Part shown: positions 36,901 through 50,258 of the stretch, piece by piece
Position numbering within the stretch: position 1 is the first letter of the stretch
Layout: every line of letters starts with the position of its first letter
DNA from: Agelaius tricolor
Lineage: Eukaryota > Chordata > Aves > Passeriformes > Icteridae
NCBI GenBank assembly: GCA_023055355.1
Contig: JALJCS010000002.1
Location: forward strand, 80,556,001-80,620,000
Length of the DNA stretch: 64,000 bases
Direction: 5' to 3'
The notes under the pieces: generated by a model
What the model saw: only the letters and a program-made list of their open reading frames with translations
What the model was told of the DNA's origin: nothing
The model's database searches: none
Translations under genes and position numbers: made by a program

Positions 36901-39690
36901 CTTTTCTTTTCTATCCCTTACTCTTCCTCTCTCCTTTTTTTCCTAAGAAATGGGCAACATTCAGGACTCTCAGCAAGTAAAGACTTGGAATACACAGTGA
37001 CTCAGGCAGCCTTTTTTTTCCTTTCTCACTGAGACAGAGAGGGTGCAAGAATTAAAATGTGGAGGCAAGCACATTACTGGACCAAACCATCACTCTCCAG
37101 TACTGGGGGAAAGACAGAACGTGATAAAAAGGTGGTGTTTGTGCCTATTTGCACAATCTTCTCCCAAGCAACTGTATATCAAGATAAACAGATATCACAC
37201 AGTCTGGATTTGTCAGGGATAAACAGCAGTGAGACTGCAGCATGTTCGACCTGTTTAGAGATTCTGGTGGAATTTCAAGAGCCCTCAGCAATGACCTGTT
37301 TCTGTTTCTCCCATCAAAATCGAGGAGCATTTACTTATTGTGCCAATGGTTGGAGAGGAGAAGTAGGTTAGTGCTGACCACTATTGAAATCCCATTCTCT
37401 TTTCAGAGTGTGCTTAGAATGAGTCAGACTGTTTTGAGGATAAGATTGAACCTCAGTTTCAGGATAAAATAAACAAACAAAAAAAGGTAAATTGTGCAGT
37501 TGGTCAGTTTGTGTAAAATAGCTGTCACCAAACTCTAAATGCTCATGTATAAACTGCAGACCAGCAGTGAAACTACTTGTTCTGAACAAGGTCAAGCAAA
37601 ATTTGATTTATCACTGCATTGGGCTTGTATACATTGTAACATGGCTTTATGCAATCCTTTTCTTGCATTTATGAAGGGAAGGATGTTTATGTATGTCTGT
37701 AAAGTAATTTCTGCTCCTCCTGCTCTTACCCAGACTTGTCAGCATTTCAGCCTGTTTCAGGCAAATTTACAGATGTGCAGAGATAATGTTCCTGGATGTT
37801 TCAGGGAAACAGACTGCCTTGTGAAGAGATCCTGTCCTGGGAGCTTTCTGCCCCAGGGCATGCAGCAGGAGCTCCTGGGATGACTTCAAAAAGAACTCAT
37901 ACAGGAAACAGCTCTCATAAATGCCCCAAATACAGGAGGAGCTCCCTGTCAGTCATTGGAAAGATGTGTAGGTGACCAATTTTCACTCATTCTCACAAAC
38001 CATCTAGTTTACCTGGGGGATGACACACAAAGTAAAATGGATTTCATGACATGAAATCTTGAGATAGAGACTACAGCAATTCACTATAAAGGATACGGGC
38101 ACAGTTGTGGAGAAAGTCTTCCACCATTAGCTGTGCTCTGAACATTTCCTAAACTGTATCTCTCATATTTGTGAACAGGGAGAGCTGCTGTTATTAAAGG
38201 CCTTTGGCTTGGGTACTTGCACAATATTTCTGAATTGGAACATTTGAAGTGTTTTTGCTGCTAAAATTGTTTGGCTGTTACATTGAGCTGCCTTCCTTTT
38301 CACATTTCAATACTTAAGCTGTTTTCAATAAAGTAAAAATAAGGTCATAGTGGAAAGACACAGTTTTTCTTCTCTTCATTTAAAATAAAGCAGCTTTTAT
38401 ATTTATTCTAGGCATAGAATTTTTATATGTTAGACCTTAAAATTACAGTGAAGAGTAGTCATCTTAGGAACAAGAGAAAAATCTATGAAATGTCACCCTG
38501 ATTAATGGAAGTTTCAGAAGTTTACAAGAGGGTCTAGAAATGAAACATTTTGGTATCCCAAATGAGAGGTGCCTCTACAATTGTAGCAGATAGTTGAAGA
38601 CAATCTATTGCACTGCACTGCCCGATGTGTTAGTCACTTCTGTCTCTCTCAGTCCTTGCCAGAATCTGCAATCCGTCTTTTAATTCTGTTTGATGCCTGT
38701 GCAGTGGCCTGATGTGACCAGGTGTCCTTGGCTTTACCCCTGGAGGGGAATAAGAAAGAAAAGTGTAAATCTACCTGAGCACTGAGAGACTTTTAGTTTC
38801 ACTTGAAGTGTGTTGGTGGTGCAGATATGGTTTGGGTTGGATGTGGTGAACGAACATGGGTGTGAATCTGGGAGAGTTATTTCCTGTGACAGCCACCTCC
38901 ACTGGCAGCGTTTAGACTTGCTAGGAATGGAGTTGTAATTCTTTCCTTAATCCAACAGTAGTGCTGCAACTCTGAATTACACATGTAAGATGGCAGTGTC
39001 TAAGTTCCTGAAGCTCACCCTGCCTTTGTGCCTTGCACCTGGAGCACAACACAGTGGAGCCAATATTCTCCAGCCTTCAGAAGTGCAGTCCTGCCCTTAG
39101 TGAATTGGAGCAAAGGCATGTTGTGCAGATTTACTGACATGACTAATGCAAAATTGGTGATTCACTGTTAATTTTTCAGCACTGCTTTCTCACCCAGCAT
39201 CCATTTGCTGTTTACTCCTGTGTTTAAGCTAGGTGGGAGAATGTATGGCTAAACTCCCATCACACACAGATAAGTATGTTCTAAGTGAATGTTTATTAGT
39301 ATCTGTTTTCATGTATTCATCTAGGATTGTTTTTTACTGATGCACATTCCTGTCAACTCAGCGCTTTTCTTCACTAGATGCTTTAAATGAAAAGAGAGCA
39401 ATGTGGAAATCATTTCAAGGCTGATTTTTCACATGAACTAGCTGCTAACTAATACTGTATGTAACTTTTTTTGATCTAATTGCATTGAGCTCAGTCTATC
39501 TAGTGCTGTCACTCCAAATCACCATTTTAAGAGCCATGCAAGTTGTAGCACGTTTCAGGCATTAATAGTGGCCAGGTAGTATTATGCTGTTTTTAATGAA
39601 TGTCTGTTTTCTATTCTTTGCTCTGCTTTCTTTGGAAAGAGGCCCATGTAACAAAGTATTAAGAAAACACACTGCTGCCCTGGAATGTGT
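36901..39690. other. Unique DNA, nothing recognised
   Basis: Frames at 37057-37371 and 37539-37883 (104 and 114 codons) show no domains. A 19-bp palindrome, GATTTCATGACATGAAATC, lies at 38040-38058. No gene or interspersed repeat is seen. Confidence 0.6.
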
Positions 39691-39930
39691 ATATTAGCTG
39701 CAGATTATTTCCTATTAGCAGATTAACTGCGAGGCTATTGGCTCTGAAAGGTCTTTGAGAGTATTTTGTTTTGTAACTGATTCAAGCCATGGGAGAGAAT
39801 TGCCACCCTGATTGGGAAGAAGAATTAGCTACTGTTGCCATGGCCACTGGAGCTCACAGTCTCATTGTTAACTCCAGTGCCCTCCGATGAGATGCCACAG
39901 CGTGAGCTCCTTGGCTTTGTTAATGCACTG
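39690..39930. promoter_or_regulatory. Candidate regulatory element with X-box
   Basis: The patch is of mixed composition with few simple repeats. GTTGCCATGGCCAC at 39834-39847 differs at one position from the symmetric RFX X-box GTTGCCATGGCAAC. TAACTGCGAGGC and CTCCGATGAGATGCC retain CpGs nearby, and GTTAATGCACTGATGG lies downstream. It is judged a candidate enhancer on motif quality and composition only. Confidence 0.33.
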
Positions 39931-40650
39931 ATGGAATAAGGAGGTTTGGGCAGGCAAGGAGTAGGCTGGGAAAATCTCCTGGGGAAGATGTGAAATGTTT
40001 GGGCATTTTCTTTTCTTTTTTTTCCCCCTTCAAATTCGGTGTTTAATTTCAGACATGTTGCTGTTTAACACTACCCCAGTGCTGTTAGGCTGTGAAATCT
40101 CTCCCTTTTTAGCAAAATGCTGCTCTGTGCCTTTTGGGAGGGAAGGGGCGAATCCCGCTCCCTGCAGAGCGTGGTGCCGGCTGTGGCTCCAGAGCAGGGA
40201 GCAGGGGTGGGTGGCAGCAGGGACACAGCTCCTTCCTGCACCCCAAAACCTCTCTGTGTGTAGGGTTAGAAAGCACAACAGGGCCTGGAGAAACCGGAGA
40301 AAGGACCCCTTAGGGCTCTTGTAAATACACTGGCTCTACTGCTGGCTGACTTGCAGGCAAGGAGAGAGACAGCAGAGGTTTACTGCCCATATCTTCATTG
40401 GAAACTATTTTCTTGCTTGGGTTTTAGGATCTGACACTTTAAGTCTATCCTTTAGAAATAATATTTTGAATACAGACAGAAAAAAAAAAGAGAATAGAAA
40501 AAAGACAAGTTTTTGGAGACTTAATAAGAGCATAAAAATGTATGAAAATATTTTCATGTATTTGCAAGATGAATAAATATATTTGACTAATCAGTGATAG
40601 ACAGGGCTCATGTATTTTGTATGTCTCTAACTCTGTTTAACTTCCAAGAA

Positions 40651-40676
40651 ATGTAGTATTAAAATGTAGTATTAAA
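40651..40676 (+). repeat. Perfect 13-bp tandem duplication
   Basis: ATGTAGTATTAAA is repeated twice with no gap (40651-40663 and 40664-40676). Confidence 0.9.
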
Positions 40677-43177
40677 ACTATCAAAGTGAATCATTAACAA
40701 AAAGTAACTATATTGACATCTGCATTTGAAACATAGCTTCTGAAATACACATAAGTGATTTTAAGCAAAACAGTTAATTTTTTAAAAAATTTACTCTTCT
40801 CCTTTTCTCATCTTTGGTGTTAGTAGATTCAATCACTTTCTTTAAATAGACCACTCTCCTGAGCTCTTCATTTAAACCACATGTGGAAATGAGCCAAAAA
40901 ATGTATTTCCACTGGCATGGTAAAATGTTGGCATTGGGCATTTTTCAGCTGAGCAGCAGGGTGTGGATGATAGGCCAGTGCAGGGACATAATGTGTGTCA
41001 CACTGCACGGTGGCACGGAGCAGCCTCAGCATGGGTGGTAAAGGGGCTGTCTCACTGCGCCTCGCGGGTTTTTATAAAGGATATTTTTAAATGATTGCAG
41101 ACTTATCCTGAGAAATTCATGGGAGGGATTGTTTTAAAGACTCTTAGAAACATGCACATTGTTCTTCACAGTCTCTCAGCAAGCTGTAGGTTTACAGTCA
41201 GGATATTAGCAGAGTATCTCCCACTTCTGGAGAGTCTTTGGAGTCTCAAGCAGCAGGCAAGGCTGCAGAGCCTCCTCCTGCCCAGCAGACTCCCTCTTCT
41301 ATTTTATCCTTTCTTAGGTGTGTTATTTCTCTTGTCCTTCCAGATGTACTGCTTGTAGGTTCTCAGAGGCAATGAAGGAGCATGTTAGGGTCTATGAATA
41401 TGCACAAAAGCACAGGGGGCATCAGAGGAGGGCAGTTTTGCTTAGCTTAGATCAGCATCTTGTGTAAATGAATGGAAGAGTTGGCAAGTAAACATCAGTA
41501 TTCAGGAGGGACCTGGTTTAGATTGGCACCTGGGCAAGGTGACAGACAGTGTGAATTGCAGGTTAAGAATAAAGAAGCTTCAGAATTTAAGTGCAGCCTT
41601 GACCTCTGTACTTTCTTATTCAGCTTTACTTACTAGACTTCTGCCCACTTGGCATTTGTTGCTGCTAAGTAATCATCTGTCACATCAAAATAAATGGTTA
41701 ATACATGCAGGTATAATAATAAGCTGCTCTAAAGTATATGCTGGTTCTGTAGCAGGGCAAAAGCTCAACAGTTATGCAACTGATCCTTCCAATGTGAAAA
41801 AAGGTAATTCTGCCATGTAATGCAAATTAGGGAAAACAGGCTGAAAGTAGAAAATGTGTATATATATTTCTCTTCTTAATTTCTCTGTAAAGTTTATATG
41901 AGGTTTTTCTGGACTTTATGCTTCTGAATTCTGGAAGATCTAAAACCCTTTTGTAGAATGCATTTTAACCCAAGATTCACTTCTAGATAGACCACTTGTT
42001 GGTATAACTGAAATCTTGATCAGTGTAGAAAAAACTCTTTATCCTGAAAACAGAGATAGTACTGGTCATACTAGTGTGGAAATGGCAGATGTCATTTAAT
42101 GCCAAGGAAGAGGATTGGGTTTTTGCTTTGATCTCCAGATAGTGGTCAGCAGTACTTTTCAGATTACATACTAGGACTTTCATTGGATGGACAACCAATC
42201 TGGAAAAAAAAGTAATAGTCAATGTTCTATTTAATCAGACTGATTTCAATGAATCCAGTTTCAATTAATGCAATTTTACCTAATTTTTAAGGCATTTAAG
42301 AACAAATTTAAAATGCAAACCCATCTCACAGTCCACTGGGGAAAATGGTGTATAATCCTGTAATCTTCCTTTGAAATACCAAAGCTTAATTTTGCTTATT
42401 GCCTGAGAGACATGAAAGTCTTCATCTGTGGAAAATTCATGAATTCAGATAGCATAAGGTCTTTGCAATGAATGCTTCATAATCTCTGATTTTTTATATG
42501 TTCATGTAGAAAAGTATGCTTACAATGCAATCTAAAGCATAGATTTCCTCCCAATGGCTACCCTGACTGAAATAATAACATTATCTCCCTATCTCTCATG
42601 TCATCTTAATGGTGTATTTAACCCAGACTGCTTGTGATGGTGGAAGTGACAGGCCATGTTGCAGGAGGGCCAGCTCTCCTGTCTGTCTCAGTCTGGAACA
42701 GTTCCAGGAGTGGAAGGGGATGTTCCAAAAGTGATGCTTTTGTCCAGGGACTGGTCATGAACCCTTGAGCCTTTCTATGTACACCTTTGGATAGATTAAT
42801 GTGTTCTTCATAGGGTCCTTGTATTTGAAGGGATGGAGGTGTATTTGAATTCAGCAAGGTTTACTGAGTTTGATTCTTAGTCACTAATTGAGCAAAAGAT
42901 TTTAATTTTTATTCAGCAAAATAGCATTGTATGTTCCTTGCTCTTGCTAAAGCTTCAAGTATTCTGAAACTGCAGGTAGCTTTATTTTCTAGAAGTTTTT
43001 TCCTGCTTCTTAGAACATGAACAAGCCTTTCCTTTGTCTTGTCTATCCATCCTATCCCTCCAAGAAGAGGAATGAAGTTATATAACTTCTCCCTTCATTT
43101 AGAAAAAAAGTCTCCCGTAATTTATTATCCAGAACCCTTAATAGTTTGATTTTCAGCTTCTGTGCAGATACAACCAC

Positions 43178-43210
43178 ATTCTTTTAAATAAACATATTCT
43201 TTTAAATAAA
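43178..43210 (+). repeat. 18-bp-period duplication
   Basis: ATTCTTTTAAATAAA occurs at 43178-43192 and again at 43196-43210, separated by CAT. The two copies are identical. Confidence 0.9.
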
Positions 43211-45948
43211 ATTATCCATGCTAAAAAGAAAAAGTATGAAGACCTTCTTGTCTTCTGTAATGAAATGGGGCTCCTTTTCTGTGAACTTTTTCATGGAATA
43301 TTTTTGTTTGCATGTAGATATTGATTTAGCATCTTCAGCAAATGTTTGTTTATAATAAAAACTGTGGTGAGCTGGTTTTGCTTTACTAACTCTGTACACT
43401 TGAGAGTACTAGATTTACTTAGTAAGAGTTTTCAGAGATCTTTTGTGATAGAGCAGACATACCACAGTCCTGAATTAAAATTTCAGAGCTGTGAATGTGA
43501 TTACCAGTTTAATTATTTTTATTTTCTTTAGGGATAGAACTGAGCCATTCATCAACAAATTCAGCCAACAAATAATGTAATGGATGTGCACAGGAACGTT
43601 TTAGCTGCTGTTTATTTTTTGTAAGTTACATGAGTAGGGAAATACAATTGGAGGCTTGCTCCCAATTTTCCTTTAGTACAGACTGCTGAGTTCTTTCTAG
43701 AGCTTTCCAGACTAGATGAGAGTGGGGTACTCACACCTGGTAAGTACTAAAGGCCCTGTAAACTTCATTCACTCTTGCACATGGAGGGAAAACCTCCCAG
43801 GCTGTGATTTAGCACAGTGAATAATGAGTAGGAGAATCGAGCTGCTGAAAAAGCTGATACAGAAGCTTTCTTGTGGTTATTCAGGTATCAGGTGGGTAAA
43901 GAGCATTTCAAAAGCTCAGATGGCTTTGTAGATATATTCAGCATAGCCAATGTCTCAGCATCACGTAGCTTCACTTTGGCTCACTTGTAGGTATATTTGC
44001 CTAAGTTGAATAACAGGTTAATAACATTTTCACTGCATTTGGAAATACTCAAAAGTGCAGCAGCATTTATATTTTATATTCATCTAAAAGAAAAATGTGT
44101 ACAGATGTGAGAAGGTGAGTATAATAAATAATTGAGGAGGACATTAGAATAAGAAATCAAAGCAACTTATGTGCTTATGATCTTTTAATTAAAGATGCCT
44201 GGGTGCAGATCAGTGGAATTAATTCTAGTTTCCTTAATGGGCAGGGGAGGTGATTTTGTTCTTTTTGTAGTGTAGCCTTGTTATCTGACTGCAAGTACAG
44301 GTGGGAGTACGTGTAAGTGATGGATAAGGCTGGTGGTTTATTCTATACTGAAATGTTAAATGGGAAAAAGTTTTAAGATGGGCTGTTTAAATGTAAGTAC
44401 AGTTAGACATATGAATAATGTCATATTTAAAAAAAAATCTTAACATGCACAGTAGCAATCCCAAATTAATAGTAATAATTACAAACTTGTTGGAACATGA
44501 ATTCAGATATGAAACTTTCACCACCTTTGCTGTGATGCAGTCCCAAGTGTCTAAATACCTGGTCATAAAAGATTGGTTGCTCCTCATTGACTTGAGAATG
44601 ACAGCTTTGTCTGTGCATTGGCTTCTCATCCTATACCCACTGTGCTTCTTTCTTTATTAGTCACATCATTTTCTTAAATTCCTGCACTCATCTTTGAATT
44701 CTGCCCAGTGGATAATGAATGGATAGTGGATGTGACAGTAACTGAAAATTACTTTGATTTCAATATCTAACAGTGATGCTCTATGCCAGCAGCATGATGT
44801 GACTAAACAGTGTAAGTAATGGATTTAAAAATAGGAGGAGTTATTCCAACTGAGAAACAGTTGGATTGGTTTGTGATGATGAAAAATAATATCCTTACTG
44901 CCTTGAGGATGTTCAGATTAAGTTCATTTTACTTTATTAAAAAATAGAAGTACACTTTCATGTTATTGCTTTGGAATTCTGAAAGCACTGTGTGATAAAA
45001 CCCACTTTTTTCCCTTTTTAAAGTTATGAAATTTATTATACACAGAAAAAGAAAGTGGGTTGGAGAGATGAAGCATCAGCTTATGGTAATTGCTATATAC
45101 TTTTCAGATACAAGAAAAATCTTTCATAATATTTATGGAACAATCCACTGTTTATATTTTGTTTCTTTTTTACATAGAGAATTTATCCTTTAATGTTCAC
45201 TCAGAAATGAAGTAATTCCTTTGTTATATGATTATTTGTGCACTATGGGCTGAAAACCTCTTAGGTTTAAGTAACAAAAAATTCTAAACTAGATCTCCTT
45301 CATGTGTAACAACTCTTTTTCATGTAAATGGTGGGTCACAGATGATGTTTCTTTTTCATTAAAAGGTGCATACATTTTTCTCAGAGTCTGTCAGAAAACA
45401 AATAAAAAGAAAACATGTTGTAAGCTACCTTTCATACAACTCTCAGCTTTTTTTTTTCTAGTTCTAGGTGGTTCTGTGTGAAATTTTTAGTTATCATGAA
45501 ATAAAAAAGCATCAGAAAATTTGATGTTTAGTAGGAAGATCACCACAATTGGCAGCTCCACAGACTAGGAGGACCTGAATGTTTATGAGTTGTCTTGGAA
45601 AGAAATAAGTAATGAAAATTTACCTTGTGAGCAATAATTCACTGCATGGAACTCATTTTTACAGGGTTTACTGTTTTTCTGAAAGCAGCAAGACCTCTTT
45701 CATCTGACAAAATCTAAGTTCTCTACTACAAAGGCTTGTAGAACATGTCTGATCTTAGCTCTGCACATAGCAAGCCTGTCATGTTCTCCATGATTTATAA
45801 GCAAGGCAAAAGCTAAACATCTGTGGCTTGAAATAAACTGCTTTCTGTCTTGTTACATTTCTCTAGCCTACCTCTCATATCCAGAAAATGGCTCATTTTG
45901 AGAAATAATACATTTTTGTAATTAATATTATGTAAGTGCTGGAAGTAC

Positions 45949-45964
45949 CCCATTTGCAAATGGG
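45949..45964. promoter_or_regulatory. 16-bp perfect palindrome with ATTTGCAAAT core
   Basis: CCCATTTGCAAATGGG is its own reverse complement. The ATTTGCAAAT core is one base from the octamer ATTTGCAT on both strands, so it could be a dimeric POU or C/EBP-like site. That is motif inference only. Confidence 0.3.
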
Positions 45965-46184
45965 ATTTGTCTTAAGGGCCTGAGGCAAGTCTTGAACATT
46001 CTGTATTGAGAGGAGGTCCAGTCATTAGCAAAGTCATTAGAAATGTAAGTGAAAGTGAGTGAAACAGTGTCCAGATTCTATAAAGTGACTGGCACAAAGC
46101 ATTAAGTGTGAATCCTGCTGTAGAGTTCTGAGAAAGCAATGTGGTTTTCAGGCCCACTGTTGGAGCCCACCAGTTACTCTGTGT

Positions 46185-46275
46185 GTAACTCCTGATGCAA
46201 GACTCCTCTGCCATTGTACAGAATGATGTAGGTCTGCTGAAGTCAGTGAAGCTTCTCTGGTATGCTCTGATGACC
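46185..46275. repeat. Possible ancient SINE/LINE scrap
   Basis: On the minus strand the order 'TTCACTGACTTCAGCAGACC', then 'CATCAGGAGTTACACACAGAG' with 'TAACTGG', loosely follows the old sauropsid motif 'ATTGACTTCAGTGGAGTTAC ... GTGTAACTGAGA'. The similarity is weak. The overlapping 107-codon minus-strand ORF (45972-46295) looks like no known protein. Confidence 0.22.
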
Positions 46276-47274
46276 TGATGAGTTGCCTCTTCCATGCACA
46301 GAGGGAAGTCATTCCTTGTAAAACAGTCTTTTGAAAATTAGTATAGTCTTCTGGTCTTGAGTTTCACTTGAAGTCCCAGACAGGAACCCAGTCCACCTGT
46401 TTTCCAAGACTAACCGTGCAAACTCTGTGTTCACTTTAGTCCTCTGTTTAGACTCCTAGCATGGGGTGAGATGGAAATTCAGCTGCTGTGAATTTCTAGA
46501 GTTTTGTTTTTTGGGCTAGGTAAGAGCTTTGAAATAATCAATTTATTTTATAGTAGTCATTGCTTTTAAAAATACTTGAACTACAGGGACTTTCAGATGA
46601 ATAAAAATATGGGTGATCAAAAGAGGAAATGAGCTGTGTCCAAATGGTTTTCTTTTCAGCTGCCAACTGGGGGACCTGCTTGTATAAATAACTGTAAGAT
46701 GGGGATGAGACAGGATAAGCACAAGGATGCCATCAATAGTTTATGTTCTTTAGGAATTTTTCTGCCATCGCACAGATAAGGTCTCCACTCACAAAGATGC
46801 TCAAAAGTTACTTTGCAGCAGTCAGGATGAGCTGGTGTGTGTTAGCTCAAGTCTGTGCTGCCTTCTATACTTCCCATAGCATTCACTGTCAATTATCTTC
46901 TCACAAATCAGAATTTTATCTAAACCAAACTTTTTAAAATTCATTTTATATTACCATGGTAATCATCTAGTTAAAACATTAAGCAAAAAATCCTTAAATA
47001 TGCAGTAAGACTTGAAAGTAATCTCCTTGGAGAAGGTGTAATGTGCTATTTGCTGCACTGTTTCTTGTCTTCTCCAGCTTATTAGCCCTTGCATCATAAG
47101 GCTGAAAAAATGCAGAAAGATCTATGCATGTGAAACAGCTAAAGAAATGTGAGTCATGGGTGACCCCAAAATAGTGTTTGAAATGGCCGATAGAAAGCTT
47201 TGGAAAGAATTTATTTAGAAATAATTCTGCTAATACATCCTTGGTCTCCATTTTTATTACCAGGAGCATTTAAG

Positions 47275-47380
47275 CTCTAATCTTCGGGTTGTGGCGTAAG
47301 AGTCCTCTCTGTCTCAATCACTTATGGCGTAAAATACGGATTATGTCTTTAAGTGGGAATTACAGAACAATGGAATCTTT
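47275..47380. promoter_or_regulatory. Candidate element with repeated TGGCGTAA octamer
   Basis: TGGCGTAA occurs at 47292-47299 and 47325-47332, 33 bp apart (about three helical turns). CTTCGGGTT and ATACGGATTATG lie beside it. Repeated CpG-containing octamers are unexpected in this CpG-poor region. I do not assign a factor. Confidence 0.3.
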
Positions 47381-50255
47381 CAGGGGCTCATTCATTTTTG
47401 GGGGAATCTACAGAGGGAGTCCTAGGAATTGCTGTCAGAAAGCACAGTAATAATATTCATTCACACACACAGAATTGAACTAATCTCTAGATCTGGTGTT
47501 AGAGAGGAATTTTTCTGCAGAGGAGATTGGCAAGGCAGCTGGGTGTGGAGAAGCTTCATCCTTTTCTAGGACAGTAATCAATGAAGAGAGCATCTTCAGG
47601 CTCTGCCTGGGTGATGCAAGTAAAGTGTGGCAACTCAGCTTCTTTCCAAAACCTCCCCAGTCAGAGCTAGCCAGGTCCTGTAGGGCAACTGCTTCTTCCA
47701 ACACATCAGTACTCTTTGTAAATAATTTACATTTTCCCACATGAAACTTCCTCCTTTCTCCTTGGACTGAGGAGGGACATGGTAAGGAAGAAGGAGATTT
47801 TAGCTGCCTTCACACTAGGCTCATATGCTGTGGAGGGAAATCTCTGTGGTCTGCCAAAAGCCCATCTAAGTGTTCAGTAGTGAGGGACCTTATGATGAGC
47901 AGCATTATGTAAGATAGACAGCCACCTTAAATAGTTCCTTGCTACTTTAATTTTTTTTTACTATTTTCATGTGTTCTCTCTTTGGTAGAGAAAGTTTCAA
48001 TTTTACCACTTCTTGCACAAGCCAGAGGCAGGCAAAATTTAAGACTACCTAAGTTAAGTGTAAATTCAGGTGCTTCTGGTGGAACATTGCCATAGAAGAA
48101 CTGATGCTGTAACTGCTGCCACTTTTGTTGTGTTTATGTTAAAACAACACAAGAGGAGTATGTGGCAAAGGAGGATGTAAACATACATACAGGAGGAAGA
48201 ATATTCTCACAGTCTCATGGATCTTTAAAGGCCAGCCTTGTTACACCCAATGTCCTCCTGACTGACTCGTTTTCAAGGAAGTTCCTTGGGTCTTCTTAAA
48301 ACAGTCACAGCTGATGAGGCTGCAGAGATGAAAAGTGGCAAACGTTTCAGTTTCTCCTTGACAGATCCTGAGTTACCTATTGGCACACCTGATTCCTCTT
48401 TGGAAGGTGTAACTGCTGTCTTGCCCAAAATAATATGCATAAAAATCTGCAAAACAGTCTCATGCCAATTTCTCTTTCACCTTGATGGAGCCTCCCTTGG
48501 CTGTAAGGGATTTGAAATAGCTAGTCACTTTTTTTGTGCAATGGAAAATAAAGAACAGCGCCCAAAGGGTTGATTTGACCAAGCAAAGTCCTTAAATCAT
48601 GATGTTGAGATAGATCAGAGGGAGTGGTTGAAGTAGCAAAGTTTTCTCTTTGGTGTACTAAATGGATCAGGCCCCAAGTTCAAGTAAACCCTTGATTGTA
48701 GTATCTCAGGTAAAGGTTGAGGTTACTGTCTGCTATTTTGCCAGCATATTCCTACAGATGAGAGCAGCAGAACAGCAACCTATGCCCTGAACAAATGAAT
48801 AATTGTCTGAAGGGTATCACTGAGGAATCTAAAAAGGAAAATGATAATAGTAGTAATAAGGATAACAATAATAATGAAGAGTTATTCTATTTTAAGCAGA
48901 ATATTGCCATCAGATACTTAAGAAATGTTAACAGTGAGATCAAATGTTTAATGAAAACATATAGCTATTATTTTGAGCTTAGCTTATATAAACTATCTTT
49001 TTTGATCTGACATATTTCACCTGTAAATGGAACTATGCTCTTTCTTTACATATCAGTTGATTTCTTTTGATTTGAGAGGAGATGGGCTATTTTATTGGTT
49101 AATCTATTTTGAATTGGTAGGGTTCTTGATTTCAGGTTGACTCTTGTGACTTTCTTGTGATCAGGTATTTGTAACCTTAGTGGAAAGCTTAGAATAATAA
49201 ATGGAGAAAACATGTTCAGTTTTTCTAAATAGCCCAATGAGCTATTATTAGTCTATAAAGGATTTACTGCTTTGTTCTGAGGGTTTTGTGCTTCATGTAA
49301 GTGGAAAGTAGCTCTTAATGTTTAACACAACATAACAGGTATGCACATGTATGGCTGAGCAGACAATCTGTCTTTGCCAAGATTATAGTTTGTCAATCAT
49401 TCAGCACAAAAGAGATCTTTGGTAATTTGATTATTCCTCCAGCCCTTTAACACAAAGCACATTTCAGGTTTGTTTCCTGTTAAGACTGTGTCTTTCTCAT
49501 GTTATTTGTCCATCTATGTAACTTTTTAAAAGTGTGTTACCATTTAGACTTGATGGAAGAATTCTTTTGAGGAAAAATTTGTGTAAGCAAAGAAAAAAAA
49601 ATCAAAATCAAAATAGGAGTCAAGTTTCAAGACTTCAGAAGGGTGAAGCCCTGAGTGTCAACAAGTATTAAAGAAAACTTAATTTCCCTAAGAAGAAGAA
49701 CAAAGAAAAATTGCATAAATTCTTTGACATATGATGGAAAAAGTTTATCCTCTTAGTTGTCATTTTAATTCCAAATTTCATCTCCATGTCTCACCAGAAG
49801 TAAACTAACTGCAAAGTAGATATATTTAGAATAACTTCTTTCATTATATCCTATGTATTGATGTAATATTTGTACATATTTCATGAACCAAAATGTTTTT
49901 CCAGTTGACGGTACGTGATTTAAGGAGAACTGTGATCCAGAGGTAACCTTGTGAGTGTTGTATGTCTTGTTAAGAAGGCTAGATCCTACCTGAGTTAGTT
50001 TTTTACAGAAGTACAGAAATCAGAGAAGAAAACTTCTGTATTTTACACTTATAAGAAGTATTTTTAGGCTTTTTAGAGGTAACTGATTTGCCATATACTT
50101 GCATTAAAATTTACATTTGTAAAGTACCAGCATCGTACAGAGTTAAAAGCGACTTAACTGACAAATCTCAAAAAAGTTGTTGTTAGTGGGAAATGACATT
50201 TGATTAGAAATGTTTAGAGGAAAATGCACAAATACTATCTAAAAGTCTGGAAGGA
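47381..50255. other. Unique AT-rich DNA, nothing recognised
   Basis: The frames at 47496-47744 (+), 47480-47740 (-) and 48286-48573 (+) were read for domains and none was seen. No repeat other than the AAT/GAT tract was found. Confidence 0.6.
48840..48878. repeat. Degenerate (AAT/GAT)n tract
   Basis: AATGATAATAGTAGTAATAA followed by GGATAACAATAATAATGAA is an imperfect AT-rich trinucleotide repeat. It gives an Asn-rich stretch in the overlapping short ORF (48795-49010). Confidence 0.75.
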
Positions 50256-50258
50256 CCG

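Larger units (their letters stand above)
39930..47270. other. Unique DNA with two small GC-rich spots
   Basis: 40130-40260 and 41000-41070 are GC-richer and carry several CpGs. The second is followed by TTTTTATAAAGG (TATA-like, 41073-41078). There is no exon or transcript evidence. Two small tandem duplications are listed separately. The rest is AT-rich with only chance-level frames. Confidence 0.6.

Noticed and set aside
47480..47744. Opposed 86- and 82-codon ORFs over the same interval
   Set aside because: Overlap on opposite strands with no domain in either is typical of chance frames.
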